DNA of 64,000 nucleotides from Chlorobaculum parvum NCIB 8327 (GTDB lineage Bacteria > Bacteroidota > Chlorobiia > Chlorobiales > Chlorobiaceae). Below, piece after piece: positions 46,387 to 54,530 of the stretch; position 1 is the stretch's first letter, and each line of letters begins with the position of its first letter. The stretch spans positions 914,001-978,000 of the forward strand of contig NC_011027.1 in NCBI RefSeq assembly GCF_000020505.1, in the 5' to 3' direction. Below the pieces are notes generated by a model. It was not told where the DNA came from, ran no database searches, and was given only the letters and a program-made list of their open reading frames with translations. Position numbers and translations under genes: made by a program.

Positions 46387-48379
46387 TATGCTTGGCAAAC
46401 TATCGCTCTCCGACATACCGCTCAATGACGCCATCATCATGAACGCGGTTTATGGCTCTCTGGTGCTGGCGGCTGTCATTATCGGACTGCTCACCTGGTT
46501 CAGGAAGTGGTCATTTTTGTGGAACGAATGGCTCACCAGCCTCGACCACAAGAAAATCGGCATCATGTACATTGTTCTCGCGAGCGTGATGCTGGTACGC
46601 GGATTTTCGGATGCCATGCTCATGCGTTTGCAACAAGCTATGGCGGCGGGCGCGAACCCGGGATTCCTGCCGCCGCCCCACTTCGACCAGATTTTCGGCT
46701 CGCACGGCACCATCATGATTGTGTTCGTGCTGATGCCCTTTTTGACCGGACTGATGAACATCGTCATCCCCCAGCAGATCGGCGCGCGTGATGTCGCTTT
46801 TCCGCTCATGAACTCCATAAGCCTCGGCTTGACCATAGCGGGCGCATTCCTCGTCATGATTTCACTCGGCGTCGGCCAGTTCACCACCGCGGGCTGGTCG
46901 GGCATCGCGCCTCTTTTCGAGAAGCAATTCAACCCCGGCACGGGCGTCGATTATTGGATGTGGGCGCTGCAAATCTCCGGCGTAGGCTCCACCCTGACGG
47001 GTATCAACTTCCTGGTGACGATCATAAAAATGCGCGCTCCGGGCCTCACTTTCATGCGCCTGCCGCTTTTCGTCTGGACCGCGCTGACCACCAATGTTCT
47101 CATGATTTTGTCGTTCCCTGTGCTGACAGCCGCCCTTTTCCTTCTGGCTCTGGATCGTTACCTCGGCATGCATTTCTACACCAATGATCTGGGCGGAAAT
47201 ATGATGTTGTGGAACAACCTTTTCTGGATGTGGGGCCATCCGGAGGTCTATATCCTCATTCTCCCGGCCTTCGGAGTTTTTTCCGAAGTGGTGGCGACCT
47301 TCTCCAGAAAAAAACTGTTTGGCTACAAATCGCTGGTCTATGCCACGGTTGCCATCATGTTCCTCTCCTTCACGGTCTGGCTTCATCACTTCTTTACGAT
47401 GGGCAATACTCCAGAAGTCAACGTCTTCTTCGGAATTACCACCATGCTGATCGCCATTCCGACCGGCGTCAAGGTGTACGACTGGCTGTTTACGATGTAC
47501 CGCGGGCGGATTACCTTCAGCGTGCCGATGTACTGGACGATGGGCTTTCTGACGATCTTCGTGCTTGGTGGCATGACCGGCGTGCTGTTGTCGATCCCGC
47601 CCGCCGATTTCGTGTTCCACAACAGCGTTTTTCTGATTGCGCACTTCCACAACATGCTTATTCCCGGCGCACTGTTCGGCTATTTCGCGGGCATTCAGTA
47701 CTGGTTCCCCAAAGCATTCGGGTTCCGCTTGGATGAAAAATGGGGAAAGCGTGCTTTCTGGGGCTGGTTTATCGGTTTTTTAGTCGCTTTTATGCCGCTC
47801 TATATCCTCGGGTTCATGGGAATGCCTCGGCGCATGTCTCACTACTCCAACCTGGCCTGGCACCCGTTGCTGATTGTAGCGCTCGCTGGCGCAGTGTTCA
47901 TTGCATTTGGCATCCTCTCTCTGATAATCCAGTTCATCGTCAGCATCAAAAACCGGAAAGACAATGTTGATGTAACCGGAGACCCGTGGGGCGGACGTAC
48001 GCTGGAGTGGGCAACATCCTCGCCACCAGCCGAATATAACTTTGCCGTTATTCCGACAGTCCAGAACATCGACGACTTCTGGGACAGAAAAGAGCGCGGC
48101 GTCGCCTACCAGCGACCCGAAAAGTATCATGACATTCGTATGCCGAAAAACCGCCCGCATGGCGTGATTATCTGCGCATTGGCCCTCACCTTCGGCTTTG
48201 CGATGGTCTGGTACATCTGGTGGCTGGCCGCGTTGAGCATGGCTGGCATCATCGGCACCGTCATCATGAGCGCCGTCACAGACGACACGGAATATGTGAT
48301 CCCCGCGCACGAAGTGCAGCGCATCGAAGAGGAACGATTCCGGGCTTTGGCCGCAGCGCAAGATTCAGGGAATAGTTGA
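46379..48379 (+). CDS. cyoB: cytochrome bo3 quinol oxidase subunit I
   Basis: 666 residues, about 15 helices. All redox ligands are present: low-spin heme His109 (GSHGTIM) and His424, heme o3 His422 (AHFHN), CuB site His287 with the crosslinked Tyr291 (GHPEVY) and His336/His337. The quinol-site residues of E. coli CyoB also fit, shifted by three: Arg74, Asp78, His101, Gln104. Hence an intact, proton-pumping heme-copper quinol oxidase reducing oxygen to water. Encoded within cyoABCD; cyoC begins 16 bases later. Confidence 0.97.
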   Translation: MNNMLGKLSLSDIPLNDAIIMNAVYGSLVLAAVIIGLLTWFRKWSFLWNEWLTSLDHKKIGIMYIVLASVMLVRGFSDAMLMRLQQAMAAGANPGFLPPPHFDQIFGSHGTIMIVFVLMPFLTGLMNIVIPQQIGARDVAFPLMNSISLGLTIAGAFLVMISLGVGQFTTAGWSGIAPLFEKQFNPGTGVDYWMWALQISGVGSTLTGINFLVTIIKMRAPGLTFMRLPLFVWTALTTNVLMILSFPVLTAALFLLALDRYLGMHFYTNDLGGNMMLWNNLFWMWGHPEVYILILPAFGVFSEVVATFSRKKLFGYKSLVYATVAIMFLSFTVWLHHFFTMGNTPEVNVFFGITTMLIAIPTGVKVYDWLFTMYRGRITFSVPMYWTMGFLTIFVLGGMTGVLLSIPPADFVFHNSVFLIAHFHNMLIPGALFGYFAGIQYWFPKAFGFRLDEKWGKRAFWGWFIGFLVAFMPLYILGFMGMPRRMSHYSNLAWHPLLIVALAGAVFIAFGILSLIIQFIVSIKNRKDNVDVTGDPWGGRTLEWATSSPPAEYNFAVIPTVQNIDDFWDRKERGVAYQRPEKYHDIRMPKNRPHGVIICALALTFGFAMVWYIWWLAALSMAGIIGTVIMSAVTDDTEYVIPAHEVQRIEEERFRALAAAQDSGNS

Positions 48380-48395
48380 TAAAACGGAGCGTTCA

Positions 48396-49001
48396 ATGCA
48401 AAACAGTATGGATTCAACATATCTGGCAGAGTGGAAAGAACCCGACCGTCTCGACATGCAGATGCTCGGTTTCTGGATTTACCTGATGAGTGATCTTGTG
48501 ATTTTTGCGATCCTGTTCGCCACGTTTATTGTGCTGGGCCAGAACTACGCTGGTGGCCCCGGTCCGAAACAGCTCTTTGACCTGCCCTATCTTTTTGGGG
48601 AAACAATGCTGCTCTTGACCAGCAGCGTTGCCTACGGATTCGGCATGGTGGCAATGCAAAAGGAAAAGAGACGCGCAGTATTGACCGGGCTGGTGGTCGC
48701 TTTTCTTTTGGGCGCGGGATTCGTGGTGATGGAGATTCACGAATTTCATGGATTGATTATGGCTGGACACGGCCCGGCGAACAGCGGATTTTTATCATCC
48801 TTTTTTGCCCTCGTCGGCACACATGGCACGCACGTAAGTTTCGGCTTGCTGTGGATGGCCGTGATGATGATTCAGGTGATGACAAAAGGATTTACCGCTG
48901 GAGTCCGCTCCCGCCTGATGCGCCTGAGTCTGTTCTGGCACTTTCTGGATATAGTCTGGGTAGGCGTCTTTACCGTTGTTTACTTGTGGCAATTGCTCTA
49001 A
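48396..49001 (+). CDS. cyoC: cytochrome bo3 quinol oxidase subunit III
   Basis: 201 residues with five membrane helices, as in CyoC. Motifs: DMQMLGFWIYLMSDLVIFAI, LTSSVAYGFGMVAMQ, LGAGFVVMEIHEFH and GTHGTHVSFGLLWM. Helps assembly and proton uptake of the bo3 oxidase. GGAG ribosome site 8 bases before the ATG. Middle of the operon. Confidence 0.95.
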   Translation: MQNSMDSTYLAEWKEPDRLDMQMLGFWIYLMSDLVIFAILFATFIVLGQNYAGGPGPKQLFDLPYLFGETMLLLTSSVAYGFGMVAMQKEKRRAVLTGLVVAFLLGAGFVVMEIHEFHGLIMAGHGPANSGFLSSFFALVGTHGTHVSFGLLWMAVMMIQVMTKGFTAGVRSRLMRLSLFWHFLDIVWVGVFTVVYLWQLL

Positions 49002-49036
49002 TGATGTCATAAAACATTAAAACCGGAATCACAACA

Positions 49037-49363
49037 GTGGAACAGACTCATATCGAAAACACGGCTACCGAACACGTTTCGTATAAAAACTACATTACCG
49101 GTTTTATTCTCGCCGTTGTCCTGACAATCATTTCATTCAGTCTGGTTCTGACCGGTGTCGTTCCGAAACAGATTGCTGTCATCGGTCTTTTCGCAGCTGC
49201 CGCCGCGCAAATAGCCGTCCATCTCTACTATTTCCTACACCTCGACAGCTCAAAATCCCAGCGCTGGAACGTAATAACGATATCGTTTACCGCGCTGTTG
49301 CTGTTCATCTTCATCGCCGGAACCATCTGGGTAATACACACATTGAACTCGCGAATGATGTGA
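49037..49363 (+). CDS. cyoD: cytochrome bo3 quinol oxidase subunit IV
   Basis: 108 residues from a GTG start. Three membrane helices: YITGFILAVVLTIISFSLVL, IAVIGLFAAAAAQIAVHLYY and a C-terminal one ending GTIWVIHTLNSRMM, with the FLHLDSSK loop typical of CyoD. Small stabilising subunit. Last gene of the oxidase operon; no clear terminator follows in the next 100 bases. Confidence 0.93.
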   Translation: MEQTHIENTATEHVSYKNYITGFILAVVLTIISFSLVLTGVVPKQIAVIGLFAAAAAQIAVHLYYFLHLDSSKSQRWNVITISFTALLLFIFIAGTIWVIHTLNSRMM

Positions 49364-49496
49364 GGTAAAGAAACAATGCTGCATGCGGGTTCGGAGTGGA
49401 TTGTGATCGAGAGGGGAAAGATTTGGTCGTAGTGAGATACTGTATTTTGCTTATGATTTGCTTGTGTGTTTATCGTAAGCGGTTTTCAATAGGAAA

Positions 49497-49964
49497 ATGG
49501 ACAAGGCGCTACTTTTACGTGTGCTCGATGGGGAGCAAGCTGCCATTGAGCAGTTTGGCGACAGCGACAATTGTGCAGTCATCGATTGGCGAGACGGATT
49601 GTTAGAGCTTATTGCCGCAGTCGAGCCCTTCTTGCCAAAAGGTTATCTTCGCTCTGAGGCAAAAGACGGCGGGTTTCTGCTTCACGCGGGAGGTCGAGGT
49701 TCAAGTCCGATTGAAGTGCAGCTCAAAACCAGACAAGAAGACCTTATTGCCTCGCTAAATCGTGCGCTATGTCCCGACTTCGAGATTCGTCAGTTCACAC
49801 CAATGACGGGTGACGGCTACTCGCTTTTTGTCGCACCTGCTTCCTTCTGGCAAGATGTCGAACGCTCTCACTCGGTTGCCGTTCAGAAGTACTTCCTTAG
49901 CGCGGAGCGCTTGGCGGCCTACTGGCGCAAGGGTTATTTTGCCCGCCTTTTTAGCAAGCCATGA
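49497..49964 (+). CDS. hypothetical protein
   Basis: 155 residues, soluble, mixed alpha/beta. Not recognised. The start MDKALLLRVLDGEQAAIEQF has an AGGA site close by. It contains VIDWRDGLLELIAAVEPFL, GYSLFVAPASFWQDVE and a basic tail (YWRKGYFARLFSKP). No signal peptide. Followed 45 bases later by another unknown gene on the same strand, and preceded by the oxidase operon, to which it shows no functional link. Confidence 0.6.
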   Translation: MDKALLLRVLDGEQAAIEQFGDSDNCAVIDWRDGLLELIAAVEPFLPKGYLRSEAKDGGFLLHAGGRGSSPIEVQLKTRQEDLIASLNRALCPDFEIRQFTPMTGDGYSLFVAPASFWQDVERSHSVAVQKYFLSAERLAAYWRKGYFARLFSKP

Positions 49965-50009
49965 TCGTGGTCTAAATAACGTCGGTTATGCCGAGCATTA
50001 TGCTTGAAA

Positions 50010-50414
50010 ATGTGCCTTGCTGTCTATCTCGCCAGTAATAAGCCAATTCCGCTTGTTGAGTGGAATGATGCGGCTCCTCGCTTCAATGTGGTGCCGATCA
50101 TTGACGATGAACTGCTCGTGAAAAAGCAGTTTCGGAACCAGAATGTAGTCTATGTGGGCTCTCACCAGGGGTGCGGCTGCGGTTTTTTCAAAGAAGGCGC
50201 ATCTGGCGAAGAGTTATTGCTGGTACAAGCCAATTACGATTCACTCGTGCGCTATCTGGGCGAACTGATGAGCGATGGTGCGAACATCGAGATCTTTTGC
50301 TGCTGGGAAGGCGATCAAGGTTCGGAGCCTGAATTCAAAGAGCGGTTGTCTTTGGCAGGGTTAGGTTCTGAGAGCTTCGAGTTTAAGGAGAATGCGTACT
50401 ATGAAATCGTATGA
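50010..50414 (+). CDS. conserved-type hypothetical protein with CGCGF motif
   Basis: 134 residues from ATG 50010 (a TTG at 50004 would add two). The start MCLAVYLASNKPIPLVEWN and the middle GSHQGCGCGFF resemble a family of small soluble bacterial proteins of unknown function, as far as I can recall. Four closely placed cysteines (GCGCG and FCCWEG) could bind metal. Likely co-transcribed with the preceding unknown gene. No membrane segment or signal. Confidence 0.6.
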   Translation: MCLAVYLASNKPIPLVEWNDAAPRFNVVPIIDDELLVKKQFRNQNVVYVGSHQGCGCGFFKEGASGEELLLVQANYDSLVRYLGELMSDGANIEIFCCWEGDQGSEPEFKERLSLAGLGSESFEFKENAYYEIV

Positions 50415-50728
50415 CAAGGTGCTCAATCAGCTTGTAAGCTTATTTCGAACTGAAAGCCTTCTCTCTCTTGGCGTTACATCCTAACAGCTGAACGTACGAG
50501 AAAATCTGAGGATACAAAGCCGACTCCGAGTTGAGTTATCGTCTTTACTCGCACTCTGAAATTAAATGCATGCATTTCAGTTGGAACGCGCGGGTATTTC
50601 ATGGAGGGAGCTCGAAAAATCGCTGACGTCAAGGTTGAGAAAATTATTGCCCTGCGTGAGAATCCTCAAACCTCATGACTCCACGAGGGCGCTTCCTGCT
50701 TTTGCTAAAGCGCCCATGAATTTCCGGT
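50415..50728. other. 314-base gap between unknown genes and the second usp
   Basis: No gene is supported. A 65-codon frame (50566-50763) runs over the usp end and looks accidental. ATGCATGCAT near 50570 is a perfect short palindrome. The hairpin at 50687 closes the region. Confidence 0.4.
50687..50715 (-). terminator. hairpin after the second usp gene
   Basis: GGGCGCTT (50687-50694) pairs with AAGCGCCC (50708-50715) across a 13-base loop, 13 bases past the usp stop. No T-run, so the assignment is tentative. Confidence 0.5.
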
Positions 50729-51190
50729 TTAATGTCCCGACTTGTGCGTGCGGATGGTCATGACGGGGGTGTCTGAGAGTCGGACGACTCGTTCGGCGGT
50801 GCTGCCGAAAATCATGTGGTCGATGCCTGTTCTGCCGTGGGTGCCGAGTACGATCAGGTTTGCCTGCTGCTCTTTTGCCGTGTTCAGAATCTCCTTGTAG
50901 GGCTGGCCGCCGGCGGTGACGGTCGAGTAGTTCTCGTAGTCGCCGAGTTTCCTTGAGCAGAAGTCGCTCATCATTCCTTCCGCCGCGCTCATCACATCCT
51001 CTTCAAGCTTCTCGAACGGAATCGTAGAGCCGTAATAGGTGCGCAGATCGACATCGACCTGTTCGCTCACCACGTGCAGCACGACGAGATGAGCGTCAAA
51101 TTTTTTTGCCATCGTCAGCGCATACTCGAACGCGTGATCGGAGTTCTCCGAAAAATCGACAGCCGCAAGAATGGTATTGAACGGTTCCAT
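50729..51190 (-). CDS. universal stress protein (UspA family), second copy
   Basis: 153 residues from ATG 51190. Single Usp domain: ILAAVDFSENSDHAFEYALTMAKK, LVVLHVVSEQV and the nucleotide-binding GTHGRTGIDHMIFGSTAERVVRLS, then PVMTIRTH. A longer frame to 51505 runs antisense through the exporter gene and is rejected. Same strand as and directly after the YeiH-type exporter (29 bases), so probably co-expressed with it. Only distantly like the copy at 21288. Confidence 0.9.
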   Translation of the reverse strand: MEPFNTILAAVDFSENSDHAFEYALTMAKKFDAHLVVLHVVSEQVDVDLRTYYGSTIPFEKLEEDVMSAAEGMMSDFCSRKLGDYENYSTVTAGGQPYKEILNTAKEQQANLIVLGTHGRTGIDHMIFGSTAERVVRLSDTPVMTIRTHKSGH

Positions 51191-51219
51191 GGTGGTTGTG
51201 TTTATTGATCCAGAATTCA

Positions 51220-52152
51220 TCAATGAATCAGCCCCTGCATGATTGCCAGGCAGCTGATGGCCGAGACGATGACCCACAGGCTTACACCCTGAGCGAGCGG
51301 CTTGATGCCGGTTTTGGCGAGCACTTCGCGGGTCAGGCCGCTGCCGATCATGAAGAGGGTGACGACGAGGCTCTGCTTGGCTACGCTGTTGACGCCGTGC
51401 CAGACAGTATCGAACTGCGGGAGCAACGTCTTGATGACCGCGGCGAGCACGAAGCCGATGATAAAAAGCGGGATGCTGACTTTGCCGCCTGCTTTGTTCA
51501 GCCATGAGCCAATCAGTGCTGAAGGCATGATCCAGAGCGCGCGGGTGAGCTTGACGGTGGTGCCGATGCCAAGCGCCACGGCGCCGAAGGCCGAGGCCGC
51601 GCCGACCACGCTGCTGGTATCGTGAATGGCCAGCGCCGACCAGATGCCGAACTGCTCCTGCGTCATGTTCAGCAGGTGGCCGAGCGGCGGAAAGAGTATG
51701 AGTGCCAGCGAGTTGAGCGTAAAGATGGTGGCCAGCGCCACGCCGGTCTCCTCAGACTCGGCCTTGATGACCGGAGCCATGGCTGCAATCGCGCTGCCAC
51801 CGCAGATGGCCGTGCCGAACGAAATGAGCGTCGAGGTCTGCTTCGGGGTCTTGAAGAGCTTGCCGAGCAAGAGGCCGATACCCATCGTCAGGGCAATGCT
51901 GACGGCGGTGTAGAGGAAGGCGCTCTTGCCAGTAGCGATCAGCACCGGCAGGTTCATGCCGAAGCCAAGACCGACCACCGAGATCTGGAGCAGACGCTTG
52001 GTCCACACCGAGACCGACTTGCCCCACGGATTACCGACAGCTATACCGAACACGATGCCCGCCACCAGCGCCATCGGCGCATGAACCAGCGGAATGCAGC
52101 TTGCCGCTAGCAGAATCCAGAATATCGCTTTTTGTATGTTCTCGTTGTTCAT
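51220..52152 (-). CDS. YeiH-type putative sulfate/anion exporter
   Basis: 310 residues from ATG 52152, chosen because GAGGTG lies 5 bases upstream. About ten membrane helices, with the family motifs GIAVGNPWGKSV, FGTAICGGSAIAAMAPVI and HDTSSVVGAASAFG. The family (PF03601) is annotated as putative sulfate exporter, and a sulfur oxidiser would need to export sulfate, but the substrate is not demonstrated. Followed by a Usp gene in the same transcript. Confidence 0.82.
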   Translation of the reverse strand: MNNENIQKAIFWILLAASCIPLVHAPMALVAGIVFGIAVGNPWGKSVSVWTKRLLQISVVGLGFGMNLPVLIATGKSAFLYTAVSIALTMGIGLLLGKLFKTPKQTSTLISFGTAICGGSAIAAMAPVIKAESEETGVALATIFTLNSLALILFPPLGHLLNMTQEQFGIWSALAIHDTSSVVGAASAFGAVALGIGTTVKLTRALWIMPSALIGSWLNKAGGKVSIPLFIIGFVLAAVIKTLLPQFDTVWHGVNSVAKQSLVVTLFMIGSGLTREVLAKTGIKPLAQGVSLWVIVSAISCLAIMQGLIH

Positions 52153-52388
52153 TGGCACCTCATAAATTTTTTGTTGTGAACCGGTTATAAAGTGCCGAAA
52201 AATGTACAGCAAAGCCAATCGTTAATCGTTATTTATCATAATATGAAGTTATTGAATGAGGCGTGAACGTTTGTTGTCTGTTCATCCGTTCCGGCACGAT
52301 TTTGCAGGCTTGTTGCACTCTGCGGGTGGTTTGCTGCCGATGAGGATGTTATCTATTCCAACAGGCGGAATAACCAACGTGACGTATC

Positions 52389-52754
52389 ATGGAACCATCA
52401 TCGAACAAGCCCAAGCCGTCGAGCATTCACGTCGAGTGGCGGGAAAATGGCGATTTCATGTTTTCGTGCCGCTATCTGACGGAGGGTGATCGGAAGGCGG
52501 TTGAATCGGAGGAGCGGAGGGCGGATGACCGGCATTGTTTTTCGATGATGACTTTGGCGATGGGTAACGTGCTTCGGAAGCTGCGGCGGGAGCACATCTC
52601 CTTTCCGCTGTTCCTCGTGTCGCTGGCGTTCAATCACCGCCATCTGCTTGCGGAGATCGACCGGCTGCTTCAGGCGCTGCACGAACACGTCGATCGACAG
52701 GAGGGGAGTGGCGAGTACACCTGCTTCATCACCTCCGGTAAAGATCAGGAGTAA
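52389..52754 (+). CDS. hypothetical protein
   Basis: 121 residues, soluble and charged, no recognised domain. MEPSSNKPKPSSIHVEWRENGDF at the start and a helical second half (MGNVLRKLRREHISFPLFLV, LLAEIDRLLQALHEH). The last 10 bases overlap the end of the Nudix gene on the other strand. Codon use is like the chromosome. No clear partner. Confidence 0.5.
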   Translation: MEPSSNKPKPSSIHVEWRENGDFMFSCRYLTEGDRKAVESEERRADDRHCFSMMTLAMGNVLRKLRREHISFPLFLVSLAFNHRHLLAEIDRLLQALHEHVDRQEGSGEYTCFITSGKDQE

Positions 52755-53170
52755 GGCGGGGTGTCGTCGTCCGATCTTTTTCGTCCTGCGAAGAAGTCTC
52801 GAAGGACGAGATCGAAGCCGTAGGCTAGCCGGTTCCACGGAATTTCCGTTTCCGTAAACCATTGCAGTCGCTGGCCTTCGTGTAGCGGAATGGTGTCGGT
52901 TTCAGCTTCAAACTCCATGAAAAAGAGGCACTCGATCCGGTCAGGGAAGTCGTAGACGGCATGACGTCGGCAGTCAGAAACGTCGGTTTCGATCTCCTCC
53001 AGCATCTCCCGCCGGATGCACATTTCCGGAGTTTCATCATCTTCCACATGGCCGCCGGGCAAGTCCCAAAAGTTGGGGTACGGTATGTCCGGCTTGTCGT
53101 CGCGCAGAAAGAGCAGCACTTCGTTGCGGCTGTTTTGCAGGATGATGCTCGCACCGGATCGTTTCATCAC
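52745..53170 (-). CDS. Nudix hydrolase at the end of the eCIS operon
   Basis: 141 residues. Nudix box from G40: GHVEDDETPEM then CIRREMLEEIETDV, matching G-x5-E-x7-REUxEE with the last Gly replaced by Glu61. N-terminal ASIILQNSRNEVLLFLRDD and YPNFWDLPGG suit a nucleoside-diphosphate-X hydrolase. Its ATG overlaps the TGA of the upstream AAA ATPase (4 bases), so the two are translationally coupled, which ties this enzyme to the injection-system operon. A cargo or housekeeping role cannot be told. The substrate is unknown. Confidence 0.85.
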   Translation of the reverse strand: MMKRSGASIILQNSRNEVLLFLRDDKPDIPYPNFWDLPGGHVEDDETPEMCIRREMLEEIETDVSDCRRHAVYDFPDRIECLFFMEFEAETDTIPLHEGQRLQWFTETEIPWNRLAYGFDLVLRDFFAGRKRSDDDTPPYS

Positions 53171-54489
53171 ACCACCTTGCCTTCCTTGATGAACTCTCGC
53201 AGGATCGCCTGTTCGAGGCGTGTGTTGTCGAGGGTGCGTTCCGGTGCTGCCAGCGATTCGAGGGCGCAGTAGTGCACGATGTTCAGAATGCCCGCGCCGG
53301 AGAGTTCGTAGCGCGAGGCGATGGAGTGCCAGTCGATCTGTTCGTCGATTTTCAGTTGCTCCGGCAGGGTGTTCATCCAGAGCGTGTGGCGGTCGTCGGC
53401 TTTGGGCATGGGGAAGTTGATGATGCTCTGGAAGCGCCGCGAAAAGGCTTCGTCGAGGTTGCCGCGCTTGTTGGAGGCGAGGATAATCAGCCCGTTATGG
53501 CTCTCGATGCGTTGCAAGAGGTAGGCGGTCTCCTGATTGGCGTATTTGTCGTGCGCGTCGCGGATGTCGGTGCGTTTGCCGAAGAGCGCGTCGGCTTCGT
53601 CAAAAAAGAGGATCCAGTTCTTGTTCTCCGCCTTGTCGAAGAGGCGCGAGAGGTTCTTTTCGGTTTCGCCGATGTACTTCGAGATGATGCGCGACAGGTC
53701 GATGCGGAACACCTGCTTGCCGGTCTCTTTGCCGAGCAGCGTTGCCGTCAGCGTCTTGCCGGTGCCGGGTGGGCCGTAGAAGAGCGCACGGTAGCCCGGT
53801 TTGACGCGCTTTTTCATGCCCCAGTCGTGCAGCAGCGTGTCGTTGTGCAGAATCCAGTGTTCGATCTCCCGAATCTGTTGCAGGGTTGTTGCGGGAAGCA
53901 CCAGATCGCTCCACTCCATGTCGGTTTCGATCGGCTCGGCGGGGAAGTCCATGCTGAAGCGCGGCTTGCTCGTCGTGCCGAGCGTGAGCTGTTCGACTAC
54001 CTCTGGATTGAGCGTCAGCCGCCCGCTCATGACCGGTTCGCCCTCCGGTACTGGCTCCAGCCAGAGAATGTGCTCTCTGGCGAACCAGTGGTCGTTGCTG
54101 AGGATGCGCTGCACCTCCAGCCGCTTTTCAAGATCGTCACCCGCAATGACAAACTGCGCCGTCTCGCCGGTGGGCAGGATGCCGCGGTGGTTTGTGCCTC
54201 TGAGTCCGCCGAACTCAGGGAAGTCGCCGCCGTCGGGGAGAAATTTGGCGATGATCTTGCTGAAGAAATCAGGCTGAAGATGGGGTGCAAGTGCGAGCAA
54301 TGGCAGGGTAAACTCTTCCAGAGACGGGTGGCGCTGTTCCAGGAAATTGGGCAACCATGAATTGTCGGGAAACAAACTGATCGGCTCAGGCTCATACTCT
54401 TCAGTATTGCTGAAATAAACCTCCAAGCAATGGGTTATGGTTGTATTTAGCCATTGTAAGGCCGTGTTAAGATTGTCAGGATTAACCAT
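53167..54489 (-). CDS. AAA+ ATPase of the contractile injection system (Afp15/Pvc15 type)
   Basis: 440 residues from ATG 54489; the longer frame overlaps the upstream gene and is not used. Afp15-like N-terminal region (about 1-190), then a AAA+ module: Walker A FYGPPGTGKTLTATLLG (near 237), Walker B ILFFDEADALFGKR (near 293), sensor ILASNKRGNLDEAFSRRF. In antifeeding prophage and PVC clusters the AAA+ protein assists assembly or particle maturation. It lies 41 bases after the DUF4157 gene and overlaps the Nudix start. Identification as eCIS ATPase relies on both sequence and neighbours. Confidence 0.88.
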   Translation of the reverse strand: MVNPDNLNTALQWLNTTITHCLEVYFSNTEEYEPEPISLFPDNSWLPNFLEQRHPSLEEFTLPLLALAPHLQPDFFSKIIAKFLPDGGDFPEFGGLRGTNHRGILPTGETAQFVIAGDDLEKRLEVQRILSNDHWFAREHILWLEPVPEGEPVMSGRLTLNPEVVEQLTLGTTSKPRFSMDFPAEPIETDMEWSDLVLPATTLQQIREIEHWILHNDTLLHDWGMKKRVKPGYRALFYGPPGTGKTLTATLLGKETGKQVFRIDLSRIISKYIGETEKNLSRLFDKAENKNWILFFDEADALFGKRTDIRDAHDKYANQETAYLLQRIESHNGLIILASNKRGNLDEAFSRRFQSIINFPMPKADDRHTLWMNTLPEQLKIDEQIDWHSIASRYELSGAGILNIVHYCALESLAAPERTLDNTRLEQAILREFIKEGKVV

Positions 54490-54530
54490 TTTTATCGGTA
54501 AAGCTGTATGAGTGGATGGCGGCGTGTTTC

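Noticed and set aside
51191-51505. N-terminal extension of the second UspA protein
   Set aside because: Runs antisense inside the exporter gene and ends where a normal Usp start (MEPFNTILAAVDFS) occurs.
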